Of a DNA stretch of 64,000 nucleotides, positions 16,881 to 26,382 are shown one piece after another. Positions within the stretch are counted from its first letter, which is position 1, and the number at the start of each line of letters is the position of its first letter. The translations under genes were made by a program, and so were the position numbers. Source of the DNA: PALSA-505 sp036501145 (GTDB taxonomy: Bacteria; Actinomycetota; Actinomycetes; Streptosporangiales; Streptosporangiaceae); assembly GCA_036501145.1 (NCBI GenBank), contig DASYAV010000164.1, positions 1-64,000 of the forward strand, written 5' to 3'. Below the pieces are notes generated by a model that was not told where the DNA came from, ran no database searches, and saw only the letters and a list, made by a program, of their open reading frames with translations.

Positions 16881-18239
16881 TTACGGCGGGTTGTACAGGT
16901 GGCAGGCAACCGAGACCGCGTCGCCGGTCCCGGTGAGACCTGCCTCGCCCTCGCTGGCCAGCACCGGATCGGCGGCGGGGTGGAACTGCGCCGCGACGCC
17001 GGGGCCCTCGGCGGCCAGCCGGGAAACCCCCCGCCACAGCGGGGTGTCCGGCTCCTCGTCCCGGATCCGCTCCAGCAGGGCGAGCAGGTCGGCGGCCCGG
17101 CCGCCGCTGGCCTGGAGCAGGGCGTCGCCGCCGGAGATGTCCAGCGCGTCGAGCGGCCCGACCAGCGCGGCCTCACGCTGATACTCCTCGACCGGCAGCG
17201 TGGTCCAGCGCTGCTCGAGCAGGCCGCGCAGGTCCCGGCCCTCCCAGCCGCACGGGGCGAACGCGCGCGGGCAGCGCGGGTGGAACGCGCACCCGGCCGG
17301 CGGGCGCACCGCGTCGGGCACCTCCCCCCGCGGCAGATCCCGGGGCACCGCGCGGTGCGGGTCTGGCTCGGGAACCGCCCGCAGCAGCGCCTCGGTGTAC
17401 GGGTGCCGCGGGTTGGCGAAGATTTCCGCGGCCGGGCCGATCTCCACGATCCGGCCCAGGTACATGATCGCGACCCGGTCGCAGACCAGCTTGGCGGTGG
17501 CCAGGTCGTGGGTGATGTAGATGTAGGTGAGATCGAGACCCCGCCGCAGTTCGAGCATGAGATCGAGGACCTTCGCGCGGACGCTCATGTCGAGCATGGA
17601 CACCGGCTCGTCGGCGACCAGCAAATCCGGCCCGGTGATGATGGCCCTGGCCAGCGCGGCCCGCTGCTTCTGCCCGCCGGACAGGTCACCCGGGTATTTC
17701 GGCAGGAACTGCTCCGCGGGCACCAGGCCGACCCGTTCGAGCGCGTGGCAGACCATCTCCCGCGCGGTGCTCCGGCTGCTGGTAATGTGGTGGATCCGCA
17801 GCGGGTGGCCGACCGACTGCAGGATCGTCATGGCGGGATTGAGCGAGGCGTGCGGGTCCTGGTAGACCATCTGCACCCGGCGGCGCAGCGGCCGCACCTG
17901 GGCCTCGGGCAGGCGGGTGATGTCGCGCCCGTCAATGGTGATATTTCCCGACGTCGCGGGGACCAGCCGCAGGATGGCGCGGCCCAGTGTGGTCTTGCCG
18001 CTGCCGGACTCGCCGACCAGCCCCAGCACCTCGCCGCGCCGGACCTGGAAGCTGACCCCGTCCACCGCCTTCACCGACGCCGTCTGGCGGCCGAGGACCC
18101 GCTGGCCGAAGGTGCCGCGCAGCGCGAAGTGCACCCTCAGCCCGGTCACGTCCAGCAGGACCGGAGCCCCCGTGCCCGCTGACGCTGATCCGTCACGGGC
18201 GGTGGCCGCAGCGGGGCCGAGCCTCTCCATGTCGGTCAT
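16881..18239 (-). CDS. Oligopeptide/dipeptide ABC transporter ATPase, DppF/OppF type, with a long insertion near its end
   Basis: 452 residues, about 100 more than usual. Walker A GLVGESGSGKTTLGRA, Q-loop VYQDPHASLNP, signature LSGGQKQRAALARAI and Walker B LLVADEPVSMLD are intact. The C-terminal oligopeptide-transporter domain begins normally (CAFHPRCPRAF) but its closing VACHLY motif appears only at the very C-terminus. About 100 extra residues, beginning near GWEGRDLRGLLEQRW and rich in Ala, Gly and acidic residues, lie between. The gene overlaps the upstream ATPase gene by four bases (ATGA) and is the last of the five-gene operon. It energises peptide or nickel-like uptake with its partner. 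Confidence 0.9.
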   Translation of the reverse strand: MTDMERLGPAAATARDGSASAGTGAPVLLDVTGLRVHFALRGTFGQRVLGRQTASVKAVDGVSFQVRRGEVLGLVGESGSGKTTLGRAILRLVPATSGNITIDGRDITRLPEAQVRPLRRRVQMVYQDPHASLNPAMTILQSVGHPLRIHHITSSRSTAREMVCHALERVGLVPAEQFLPKYPGDLSGGQKQRAALARAIITGPDLLVADEPVSMLDMSVRAKVLDLMLELRRGLDLTYIYITHDLATAKLVCDRVAIMYLGRIVEIGPAAEIFANPRHPYTEALLRAVPEPDPHRAVPRDLPRGEVPDAVRPPAGCAFHPRCPRAFAPCGWEGRDLRGLLEQRWTTLPVEEYQREAALVGPLDALDISGGDALLQASGGRAADLLALLERIRDEEPDTPLWRGVSRLAAEGPGVAAQFHPAADPVLASEGEAGLTGTGDAVSVACHLYNPP

Positions 18240-19258
18240 GCTTCCTCCGCGACCGAGATCGCCCGCCGCGGCAGCGGCGCGTCGCCGCCCGCCGGGATCT
18301 GGCCCGCAGCTCGCAGCCAGCAGGCGGCCTGGCCCGTTCCCCTGCTGCCCACCTCGGGCGGCTCGCGGGACTCGCAGATCACCATCGCATCGGGGCAGCG
18401 CGGGTGGAACCGGCAGCCCGGCGGCGGGCTGGCCAGGTCCGGCGGCGCCCCGGGAATGTGCCGCAGCTCGGTGGTGGACAGCGAGATCGTGGAGCGCAGC
18501 AGTTCCCGGGTGTAGGGATGCCGGGGCTCGGTGAAGATGTCCGCCGTGCTGCCCTGCTCGACGATCTTCCCCGCGTACATGACCGCGACCCGCTCACACG
18601 CCTCGGCCACCAGCGCCACGTTGTGCGTGATGAGCAGCATCGCGGCGTCGAAGTTCATCTTGAGGTCGGCGAGGATCCGCAGAATCTGCGCCTCGACCAG
18701 CACGTCGAGTGCCGTGGTCGGCTCGTCGGCCAGGACGACCGCCGGGCGCAGCACCAGCGCCAGCGCGATCATGATCCGCTGGCGCATCCCGCCGGAGAAC
18801 TCGTGCGGGTAGTCCCGCAACCGGGTTGGCGGGATGCCCATGCCGCGCAGCGTCTCCAGGGACCGGCGCTCGATGTCCGCCCGGGACAGCGAAGGCTGGT
18901 GCGCGCGCAGCACCTCGGCGAAGTGGTCGCTGATCCGCATGAGCGGATCGAGCCGGGTCATCGGCTCCTGGAAGATCAGCCCGAGCTCCGCGCCGCGCAG
19001 CGCCCGCAGGTCACGTGCGCGCAGGCCGACCAGGTTCTCCCCGCGCAGCCGGACCTCCCCGTCGACCGCGGTGCGGTCGGGGAGCAACCCGAGGACGGAG
19101 CGGGCGAGCGTGGACTTGCCGCAGCCGGACTCGCCGACCAGGCCGAGCATCTCGCCGGGCCACACGTCGAAGCTCACCCCGTCGACGGCACGGACCGGCC
19201 CGCGCGTTGTGCCGTACCACACCCGCAGGTCCCGGACGGCCAGGGCAGGCTCGGTCAC
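18236..19258 (-). CDS. Oligopeptide/dipeptide ABC transporter ATPase, DppD/OppD type
   Basis: 340 residues. Walker A GLVGESGCGKSTLARS, Q-loop LIFQEPMTRLDPL, signature EFSGGMRQRIMIALAL and Walker B VVLADEPTTALD are intact. The C-terminal Cys-containing domain (GCRFHPRCPDAM ... GQAACWL) has normal length. It overlaps both neighbours by four bases. It forms the ATPase heterodimer with the DppF-type protein. Confidence 0.93.
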   Translation of the reverse strand: MTEPALAVRDLRVWYGTTRGPVRAVDGVSFDVWPGEMLGLVGESGCGKSTLARSVLGLLPDRTAVDGEVRLRGENLVGLRARDLRALRGAELGLIFQEPMTRLDPLMRISDHFAEVLRAHQPSLSRADIERRSLETLRGMGIPPTRLRDYPHEFSGGMRQRIMIALALVLRPAVVLADEPTTALDVLVEAQILRILADLKMNFDAAMLLITHNVALVAEACERVAVMYAGKIVEQGSTADIFTEPRHPYTRELLRSTISLSTTELRHIPGAPPDLASPPPGCRFHPRCPDAMVICESREPPEVGSRGTGQAACWLRAAGQIPAGGDAPLPRRAISVAEEA

Positions 19259-20289
19259 GCTTCTCCTCCCTCATTCGCCCCGGTGCGGGCAGGCAGCACC
19301 ACGCGCCGGAAACTCCGGCGGCGCAGCACCGGGTTCAGCGTGTCGTTCATGCCCTCGCCCACCATGGTGAGGCCGGTGACGAGCAGGATCAGCGCGAGCC
19401 CGGGGAACAGGCCGGTCCACCAGTAGCCGGCCTGCGCGTCGGAGATCGCCCGCGAGATGTCATACCCCCATTGCGCCTCGGCGGTCGGGTCGAGCCCCAC
19501 GCCCAGGAACGACAGCCCGGCGAGGGTGAGGATCGCATCGGCCGCGTTCAGTGAGGCCACGACCGGTACCGTCTGGATGACGTTGAGGAACACGTACCTG
19601 GTGACGATCGTGAACGGTTTCGCGCCGAGCGCCCGCGCCGCCTCGACGTACAGTTCCTCCCGCACCGTGATCACGCTGTTCCTGACCACCCGGAAATACT
19701 GCGGTATGTAGACGACCGTGATGGAGATCGCCGCGGTCATCACCCCGCCGCCAATCTTGTTCTCCAGCAGGAACGCGATCGCGATGGCCAGCAGCAGGTA
19801 GGGAAACGCGAACAGGGCGTCCATGATGAGCACGAGGACCCGGTCCAGCCAGCCGCCGACGTACCCGGCGAGCAGGCCGAGCGGCACCCCGACGCACACC
19901 GAGAAGATGACGGCGAGCACGACGACCTCGATCGCGGTCTGCGCGCCGAACACCACCCGGGACAGGACGTCTTCGGACTCGACGGTGGTGCCGAACCAGT
20001 GCGCGCCGGACGGCGCGGCCTGCTTGGGGAACCGGCCGATGCATGCCCCGTGGACGAGGTGGGCGCAGTACTGGTTCCAGTTGTAGGGAGCGATCTGCGG
20101 GGCGAAGACCGCGAGCACGACGAAGAACAGCACCAGCCCCAGCCCGATCCATACCATCCACCGGGCCAGGCCCCGCGCCTCCAGCAGCGGGCCGAGGGCG
20201 CGCCGCACGCCGGTCCGGGGCGTCCCGCGGCCGGCCTCCGCGGCCTCGTCGGCGCCGGGCGCCGGGATCAGGCCGTCGCTGGTGGTCAT
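19255..20289 (-). CDS. Oligopeptide/dipeptide ABC transporter permease, DppC/OppC type
   Basis: 344 residues. A hydrophilic N-terminal extension of about 40 residues leads into six membrane helices. The binding-protein-dependent transport loop is EAARALGAKPFTIVTRYVF and the DppC pattern GAHWFGTTVESEDVLSRVVFG is clear. It is translationally coupled to the neighbouring genes through ATGA overlaps and pairs with the DppB-type permease. Confidence 0.92.
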   Translation of the reverse strand: MTTSDGLIPAPGADEAAEAGRGTPRTGVRRALGPLLEARGLARWMVWIGLGLVLFFVVLAVFAPQIAPYNWNQYCAHLVHGACIGRFPKQAAPSGAHWFGTTVESEDVLSRVVFGAQTAIEVVVLAVIFSVCVGVPLGLLAGYVGGWLDRVLVLIMDALFAFPYLLLAIAIAFLLENKIGGGVMTAAISITVVYIPQYFRVVRNSVITVREELYVEAARALGAKPFTIVTRYVFLNVIQTVPVVASLNAADAILTLAGLSFLGVGLDPTAEAQWGYDISRAISDAQAGYWWTGLFPGLALILLVTGLTMVGEGMNDTLNPVLRRRSFRRVVLPARTGANEGGEA

Positions 20290-21317
20290 CGGTACCGCAC
20301 CCTCGGGTCGATCCAGGCGGTGAGAAAATCGATCAGCAGGCTCACCACCACGACCGCGAGCGCGAACACGGTGATGATCCCCTGCACCGCCGAGTAGTCA
20401 CGGTTGTCCAGGTAGTAGACGAGCTGGTTGCCGATCCCGGGCCAGTTGAAGGTCTCCTCGGTGAGCACGGCACCGGACAGCAGCAACGCGGCCTGCAGGC
20501 CCATGATGGTGACGACCGGCACCAGCGCGTTGCGGAGGCCGTGCCGGAGCACCACGTTCCGTTCCGGGACGCCGCGGGCCCGGGCCGCCTCGATGTAGTC
20601 GCCACGCAGCGACTGGATCATGTTGACCCGGATCAGCCGGATGAACACCCCCGCGATGACCAGGCCGAGCGTCACCGCGGGGAGCACCAGGTGCCGAAGC
20701 AGGTCGGGCAGGGCCCCCCACTGCCCGTCGATGATCGCGTCCAGGATGAGGATGTTCGTATGCGTCGGCAGGTTGACCTGCACGATGGGGCTGGCCTGGC
20801 CGGACGGTGGCAGCCAGCCCAGCTCCGTGCTGAAGACGAACTGGCCGAGCAGGCCGAGGAAGAACACCGGCGCCGCGTAGATGACGATGCCGAACAGCCG
20901 GGACGAGGCGTCGAACCAGGTGTCGCGCAGCCGGCCCGCCAGCAGCCCGAGCGGGACGCCGACGACCACCGCCACGAAGAGTGCCGCCACGGTCAGCTCG
21001 AGGGTGGCCCCGCCGTTCTGGATGAGGATCTGGGAAACCGGACGCTGGTCGGTGATCGTGGTGCCGAAGCGGCCGGTGAAGACGTCCTTGAGGTATCGCG
21101 CGTACTGCAGGTACAGCGGCGCGTCGAAGCCCGCCGCCCGTTCCCGCTGGGCGATCACCTGCGGGCTGGCGTGCGCGCCGAGGGCCGCGGCGATCGGGTT
21201 GCCCGGCGCGACCCGCAGCAGCAGGAAGACGATCGTCAGCAGGATCAGCACCATCGGCACGGCCAGCAGCAGCCGCGTGATCAGGTAACTTCGCAGCGAC
21301 CCGCCCGTCCCGGCCAT
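20286..21317 (-). CDS. Oligopeptide/dipeptide ABC transporter permease, DppB/OppB type
   Basis: 343 residues with the DppB opening (LRSYLITRLLLAVPMVLILLT), six helices and the cytoplasmic EAA loop YIEAARARGVPERNVVLRHG. AAGGAG precedes the ATG by about ten bases. It is first of the four coupled membrane/ATPase genes and lies 79 bases after the binding-protein gene. Confidence 0.92.
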   Translation of the reverse strand: MAGTGGSLRSYLITRLLLAVPMVLILLTIVFLLLRVAPGNPIAAALGAHASPQVIAQRERAAGFDAPLYLQYARYLKDVFTGRFGTTITDQRPVSQILIQNGGATLELTVAALFVAVVVGVPLGLLAGRLRDTWFDASSRLFGIVIYAAPVFFLGLLGQFVFSTELGWLPPSGQASPIVQVNLPTHTNILILDAIIDGQWGALPDLLRHLVLPAVTLGLVIAGVFIRLIRVNMIQSLRGDYIEAARARGVPERNVVLRHGLRNALVPVVTIMGLQAALLLSGAVLTEETFNWPGIGNQLVYYLDNRDYSAVQGIITVFALAVVVVSLLIDFLTAWIDPRVRYR

Positions 21318-21396
21318 GCCCGCGTCCGGCTCCTTCCTGTCACGCCTGCCGTGCCCGTCGCGCCTGCTGCGCTTGCTGTACCCCGCCAGCCTGCCG

Positions 21397-23004
21397 TCAG
21401 GACTTGCCGACCAGCCAGAAGCGGAAGTTGTACGACGGGTCCAGGGTCTGGCTCACACCGGTGACACCCGAGCGCACCGCGGCGATCTGGCCGCCCTGCC
21501 ACAGCGGGATCAGCGGCGCGTCCTGCGCGGTCAGCTGCTGGATCTTCCCGAAGATCCGCGTCCGCGCCGCCGGGTCCGTCGTCTTTTCCTCCTGCGCGGT
21601 CAGCTTGTCGACCGTCTGGTTGCAGTAGTGGTTGTTCATGAAGTCCGGGATCTTCGGGTTGCAGTCCACGTAGAACGGTGCCGTGTAGTCGTCGGCGTCC
21701 GGGTAGTCGGGGAACCAGCCAAGCTGGTAGACGCCGTACTGGTCGCTGGTGGCCGCCTTGACGTAACTCGCCCAGTCGGCGGTGTTCAGCGTCACCTTGA
21801 ACAGGCCGGAGGCATCCAGCTGACGCTGGACCTCGGTGTACTCGTCGGTGGACGCCTCGCCGTAGTGGTTCGTGTTGTACCAGAGCGTGAACGACACCGG
21901 GGTCTTCACCCCGGCCGCGGCCAGCACCTGCTTGGCCTTGGCCGGGTTCGGCGTGGTGCCGTAGACGCTGGCGAACGCGTTGGTGTGCCCGGTCAGCCCG
22001 GACGCGATGATCGAGTACAGCGGCTTGACCGTGTCGTTGTAGGCCGCGGACGCGATGTCCTGCCGGTTGACCAGGTATGCGATCGCCTGCCTGATCGCGT
22101 GCTTCTGCGCCGTGGTGTTGCCCGGCTGGCTCTTCATGTTGAAGACCAGGTAGCGGATCTCGATGCCGTGCCCGTAGATGACGTCCACCCCGGGAGCATT
22201 GGTCAGGCTCTTGACCTGCGTCGGGCTCATGTCGCGGTAGGCGATGTCGATCGAGCCGGAGCGGACGTCGGAGACCAGCGTGCTCGCGTTCTGCTCGTAC
22301 TTGACGATGAATTCCTGGTTGGCCAGCTTGTCGGTCCCGCCGTAGTGCGGGTTGGGCTTGAGGGCCAGGAGCTGGTCGGGGATGTACTTGGACAGCTCAT
22401 AGGGACCGGACCCGATGACCTTGGTGTCGGCCAGAATCTTGTCGGCCGGGAACACCTTCGGGTCCACGAGATAGCCTGCCGCGCTGGTCAGGACGTAGGG
22501 CCAGACCGCGTTGGGCCCGGTCAGCGTGAAGGTCACCTTGTCGCCGGACGAGGTCACGGTTTTCATCGTCGCGAGCAGACTGGCGGGCCCGTTAGGGGAG
22601 GCGATCTTCAGCACCCGCCGGAACGAGTAGGCGGCGTCCGCCGCGGTGAGCGGGTCGCCGTTGGAGAACCGCTGGCCTGGCTTCATCGTGCAGATGTAGG
22701 TGACCGGGTTCTTCGCGTCCTGCCACGCGCAGCTGGCCGCGTCCGGCACCGGCTGGGTCCCGCCCGGCGCGATCTTCAGCAGCTGCTGATAGATGTTGAG
22801 TTCCGGCGTCCCGGAGCCGATGTCATAGGAACCGGCCGGGTCGAGTGACACGATACGGTCGGTCGTCCCCATGACCACCGTCTTGCTGGAGGACGAGGAG
22901 TTCCCGCCGTGACCCGGCGACGAACCCCCGCACCCGGCGACCGCCATGGCTGCAGCGGTGCCCACGGTCACCACGCCGAGGGACATTCGCATGTGCTGAC
23001 GCAT
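21397..23004 (-). CDS. Peptide ABC transporter substrate-binding lipoprotein (SBP_bac_5)
   Basis: 535 residues. A lipoprotein signal is clear: short basic start, hydrophobic core and lipobox AVAGC, then a Gly/Ser linker. The mature protein has the family-5 fold pattern (YQQLLKIAPGG, GQRFSNGDPLTAADAAYSFR, DADDYTAPFY, DAPLIPLWQGGQ). It should capture oligopeptides or similar solutes outside the cell and deliver them to the DppBC-type channel encoded downstream. GGGAGG sits four to five bases before the ATG. This is the first gene of the operon. Confidence 0.93.
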   Translation of the reverse strand: MRQHMRMSLGVVTVGTAAAMAVAGCGGSSPGHGGNSSSSSKTVVMGTTDRIVSLDPAGSYDIGSGTPELNIYQQLLKIAPGGTQPVPDAASCAWQDAKNPVTYICTMKPGQRFSNGDPLTAADAAYSFRRVLKIASPNGPASLLATMKTVTSSGDKVTFTLTGPNAVWPYVLTSAAGYLVDPKVFPADKILADTKVIGSGPYELSKYIPDQLLALKPNPHYGGTDKLANQEFIVKYEQNASTLVSDVRSGSIDIAYRDMSPTQVKSLTNAPGVDVIYGHGIEIRYLVFNMKSQPGNTTAQKHAIRQAIAYLVNRQDIASAAYNDTVKPLYSIIASGLTGHTNAFASVYGTTPNPAKAKQVLAAAGVKTPVSFTLWYNTNHYGEASTDEYTEVQRQLDASGLFKVTLNTADWASYVKAATSDQYGVYQLGWFPDYPDADDYTAPFYVDCNPKIPDFMNNHYCNQTVDKLTAQEEKTTDPAARTRIFGKIQQLTAQDAPLIPLWQGGQIAAVRSGVTGVSQTLDPSYNFRFWLVGKS

Positions 23005-23171
23005 CAGGACCTCCCGCGATGCCTATCAGCGGGCCCATGACCCCTGGCCGAAGCCGCGGCCGCGGGTTAGATGACGGGAACGATCGCTCGCTGCCGGTCC
23101 CCACGCCAGTGTTGGGCCGCAATTGTGCTTTGATCGTGACATAGTGCGCCTCCGTGCGTAACCCCTCCGGG

Positions 23172-23191
23172 CGTCCGCGTCGACGCGGACG
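23172..23191. promoter_or_regulatory. Perfect 20-bp palindrome
   Basis: CGTCCGCGTCGACGCGGACG is completely self-complementary with no spacer. It lies 73 bases before the alpha/beta hydrolase start and 168 bases before the divergent substrate-binding protein gene. It could be an operator; the absence of a loop argues against a terminator. Confidence 0.5.
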
Positions 23192-23264
23192 GAGATGCGA
23201 GACTGGCTGTCAGGCAGCGGCCGCCGACCTTGGCGCCCGCGCCGCGGATGAAAGGGGCATAGCA

Positions 23265-24059
23265 ATGGCAGGCGGTCCTGTTGTGTTCGTGCATGGTTTA
23301 TGGCTGCACGCGAGCTCGTGGGGCCCGTGGGCAGACCTGTTCCGCGAGTCCGGCTACGAGCCGCTGACGCCGGGCTGGCCCGGCAGCCCGGACACGGTCG
23401 AGGAAGCGCGGGAGAATCCCCGGCTGGCCGCTGGGAAGGGCATCAGTGACGTCGTCGACCACTACGCGCAGCTCATCGGGGGGCTTAATGCCCGGCCGGT
23501 AGTGGTCGGGCACTCCTTTGGCGGGCTGATCGCGCAGCGGCTGCTAGGGCAGGATCTCGCCGCCGCCGCGGTGGCCATCGACCCGGCGCCGATCAAGGGC
23601 GTGATCTTCCTGCCGCCCTCCGCGCTGCGGGTAGCCTCGATCGCGCTGCGCCGCCCGTCGAACAGAAACGAGGCGGTATCGCTCACTGCGGAGCAATTCC
23701 GCTACGGCTTCGGCAATGCGCTGCCCGAGCAGGAATCCAGCGAGCTGTATGAACGCTGGGCCATCCCCTCGCCCGGCAGGCCGCTATTCGAGGCCGCGGC
23801 AGCGAACTTCGTGCCGCACTCTCCCGCGAGGGTCAACACCGGCAACAAGACGCGCGGTCCGCTGCTTATCACTGCTGGCGGCCGCGACCACACCGTGCCG
23901 GCGGCCATCAGCCACGCAACGCGCCGGCTCTATCACGCGTCGCCCGCGGTCACCGACCTGCGTGAGTTCCCGGACCGTGGCCACTCGCTGACCATCGACC
24001 ATGGCTGGCGCGAGGTGGCCCAGACGGTGCTGGACTGGCTCCAAGAGCGTGTGCCATAG
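23265..24059 (+). CDS. Alpha/beta hydrolase
   Basis: 264 residues from ATG 23265, preceded by AAAGGGG; the longer frame from 23154 has an Arg-rich, unlikely start. The oxyanion region FVHGLWLHASSWGPW, nucleophile elbow VVGHSFGGLIAQ (Ser), acid AGGRDHTVP (Asp) and FPDRGHSLT (His) complete a catalytic triad. The lid region is normal. Substrate is unknown. A 20-bp palindrome lies upstream. The double-GNAT gene follows 77 bases later on the same strand. Confidence 0.92.
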   Translation: MAGGPVVFVHGLWLHASSWGPWADLFRESGYEPLTPGWPGSPDTVEEARENPRLAAGKGISDVVDHYAQLIGGLNARPVVVGHSFGGLIAQRLLGQDLAAAAVAIDPAPIKGVIFLPPSALRVASIALRRPSNRNEAVSLTAEQFRYGFGNALPEQESSELYERWAIPSPGRPLFEAAAANFVPHSPARVNTGNKTRGPLLITAGGRDHTVPAAISHATRRLYHASPAVTDLREFPDRGHSLTIDHGWREVAQTVLDWLQERVP

Positions 24060-24136
24060 CCGTTCGCGATCGCGTGCCCGGCAGCTTCGCGGAAATCCTC
24101 TGGCGCCGGGCAAGAGGCCGGCCTAAGGTCTGCCGG

Positions 24137-25075
24137 ATGGAGATCGCGATCCGCCCCGTCGCTTCCGACGAGGACTATGAGCGGTGGCGGCAGGTACGGC
24201 TGGCCGTGCTGCCGTACGAGCGGGCGCCTTCGGTGCCCGAGTTACGCGACCAGGCTGGGGAGCAGCGGAGGTACTTCCTGGCCGGGCTGGACGGCAAGCT
24301 GGCGGGCTCCGGCATTGTCGGCAAGTCTGACCTGACCGGGGCCGGGTCGCTGGCGGCACGCGTGCTCCCGGAGCAGCGCCGCCGCGGAGTCGGGACGGCG
24401 CTCTTGCGGCTGCTGGCGGAGCAGGCCGCCGCGATGGGGTTCGGCGTTGCCGGCACCAACATCGATGATCCAGGCTCGGTGCGGTTCGCGGAACGGTACG
24501 GCTTCACCGAGGTAGACCGGCAGGTCGAGCAGGTGCGGGCCATCGGCGACGAGCCCATGCCGTGGGTTCCCCAGGGTGTAGTGATCGTTCCGGTGAGCGC
24601 CCGGCCGGAACTGTGGCGCGCCGCCTACGAGTCCGTCGGCGTACAGGCGTTCCGGGACGTGGCCACGATCTCGCCGCTGGATGTCACGCTGGCGGAGTGG
24701 GAGCGCGACTGGATCACCAACCGGGACGCGACGTTCGTCGCCCTGGCCGGTGACGAGGTGATCGGCTGCGCCGGGCTAATGCCTGACCTGGACAACCCGC
24801 AGCGGGCCGAGCACTCGCTGACCGCGGTGCGCAGGGACTGGCGCAGGCGCGGTGTGGCCGCAGCGCTCAAACGCAGCACACTCGCCTGGGCATCAGCCCA
24901 TGGGCTCACCGAGGTCTACACCTGGACCCAGCGCGGCAACGACGGCATGCGGGCGCTCAACACGCATCTGGGCTTCATCACCCGCAGGGAGAGCATCAGC
25001 ATGCGGGCGAGCCTCCCGCTGACGGCCGTGCCTGCCGCCGGCACCGAACACCCGGCTTCAGGACCGAGCACATAA
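24137..25075 (+). CDS. GNAT acetyltransferase with two tandem domains
   Basis: 312 residues from ATG 24137 (MEIAIRPVASDEDYERW). The first GNAT domain covers about 1-150, with the acetyl-CoA loop EQRRRGVGTALLRLLAEQAA. The second covers about 155-300, with RRDWRRRGVAAALKRSTLAW and the closing NTHLGFITR. Mycothiol synthase has a related two-domain plan, but nothing specific to it is seen. The substrate is an unknown amine. The 3' end overlaps the convergent MFS gene by 18 bases. Confidence 0.88.
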   Translation: MEIAIRPVASDEDYERWRQVRLAVLPYERAPSVPELRDQAGEQRRYFLAGLDGKLAGSGIVGKSDLTGAGSLAARVLPEQRRRGVGTALLRLLAEQAAAMGFGVAGTNIDDPGSVRFAERYGFTEVDRQVEQVRAIGDEPMPWVPQGVVIVPVSARPELWRAAYESVGVQAFRDVATISPLDVTLAEWERDWITNRDATFVALAGDEVIGCAGLMPDLDNPQRAEHSLTAVRRDWRRRGVAAALKRSTLAWASAHGLTEVYTWTQRGNDGMRALNTHLGFITRRESISMRASLPLTAVPAAGTEHPASGPST

Positions 25076-26290
25076 CGCCCGGTCGTCCGCGCTGGCCCCG
25101 GCACTGCTGCCGGGACGCGGAATCCACGCCCACAGCGCTGCCGCGGCTGCGAATCCGACGAAGCCGCTGACGACGATCCCTGCCGCCAGCCCGGCGACGG
25201 CGGCGACCGCGGAGAGGATGACCGGTCCGATGCCGGACCCGGCATCGGACAGCTCGCGCCAGAGCCCGAGGAAGGTAGGGCGCCCGATCGCGGGGGACGT
25301 GTCAGCGGCCAGGGTATTGACGATGCCCGAGCCTATGCCGTTCCCAAAGCCCATGATCATCGCGGTGAACGCCAGGGTGATGGCGCCGTGGGTGAGCGGC
25401 ATGAGGACAAAGGAGATCCCGATGATGAGCACGCACGGCACGGCGACCCAGCGACGGCCGTAGACATCCATGACCTTGCCCGCGGGGTAGAAGGTCAGCA
25501 CGTCGATTGCCCCGGCAACTCCGTAGATGACCGAACTCACCGTGGGCGACAGCCCGACGTGCGTTGCCCACAGCGGGATGACTATCTGCCTGGCCTGCCG
25601 GATGGCCGACAGCAGCAGGACGCCAGAGCCGAGGGTGACGAACGTCCGCCAGTACCGTTTCAGCATGCTCCACGAGGTGACCTGTGCGGCAGCCGCCTTG
25701 TGCTCGTCGCTCAGCTCGAGGTCAGGCACCCGGCAGACGATCACGGCGGCGGCGGCGATCGCGGCGATGCTGACGTAATAAGCGCCCGCCAGCCCCCATA
25801 GCTTCACCGCGCCGGCTCCGAGGAAGGGGCCGACGAACACCCCGATGCGCAAGGTGCCGCCAAGGGTCGACAGCGCGCGGGCACGCATGTGCGGCGGCAC
25901 CATCTCCGTCAGATAGGACTGCCGGGCCAGGCTGTAGACGGAGCTGGCGGCGCCGATCAGCAGGATCCCGAGGCCGAATACCAGCAGCGAGGTGGCGCCG
26001 TGGCCGAGGTTGATCACGCACAGGACCAGGCCGCCCGCGGTGGCGATTGCGGCCACGATCATCGACTTCCGCTCGCCTACCTGGGTGGTCAGGATCCCTG
26101 AGGGAATGTTCGTCACGATCGAGCCGATACCGAGCAACGCCGCGATCAGGGCAGCCATCGAGGTGCTGGCGCCGCGGTCAATGGCGCTCAGCGTGATGAC
26201 CGGCAGCATGGCCCCTTCGGCGAGGCCGAACAGAGTCGCTGGACCGTAGGCGGGTATCGCGATCGACCGGAGGCGGAACTCCTCGCTCAC
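25058..26290 (-). CDS. MFS transporter
   Basis: 410 residues from GTG 26290 (VSEEFRLRSIAIPAYGP). The frame is open upstream to 26731, but that part is Arg-rich, has no membrane character and overlaps the endonuclease gene, so I reject it. Twelve helices are expected; loop 2-3 is GILTTQVGERKSMIVAAI and the central loop carries charged residues (LELSDEHKAAAAQ). The pattern suggests an efflux-type carrier; the substrate is unknown. Confidence 0.85.
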   Translation of the reverse strand: MSEEFRLRSIAIPAYGPATLFGLAEGAMLPVITLSAIDRGASTSMAALIAALLGIGSIVTNIPSGILTTQVGERKSMIVAAIATAGGLVLCVINLGHGATSLLVFGLGILLIGAASSVYSLARQSYLTEMVPPHMRARALSTLGGTLRIGVFVGPFLGAGAVKLWGLAGAYYVSIAAIAAAAVIVCRVPDLELSDEHKAAAAQVTSWSMLKRYWRTFVTLGSGVLLLSAIRQARQIVIPLWATHVGLSPTVSSVIYGVAGAIDVLTFYPAGKVMDVYGRRWVAVPCVLIIGISFVLMPLTHGAITLAFTAMIMGFGNGIGSGIVNTLAADTSPAIGRPTFLGLWRELSDAGSGIGPVILSAVAAVAGLAAGIVVSGFVGFAAAAALWAWIPRPGSSAGASADDRALCARS

Positions 26291-26382
26291 GTCAGCAACA
26301 CATCCCGCACGATATCGTCCGGCCCGCACGAGCCTGACCGGCCCAACGGACCGCCGTCGGCGGGACTGGCGGAAGATCGAGG

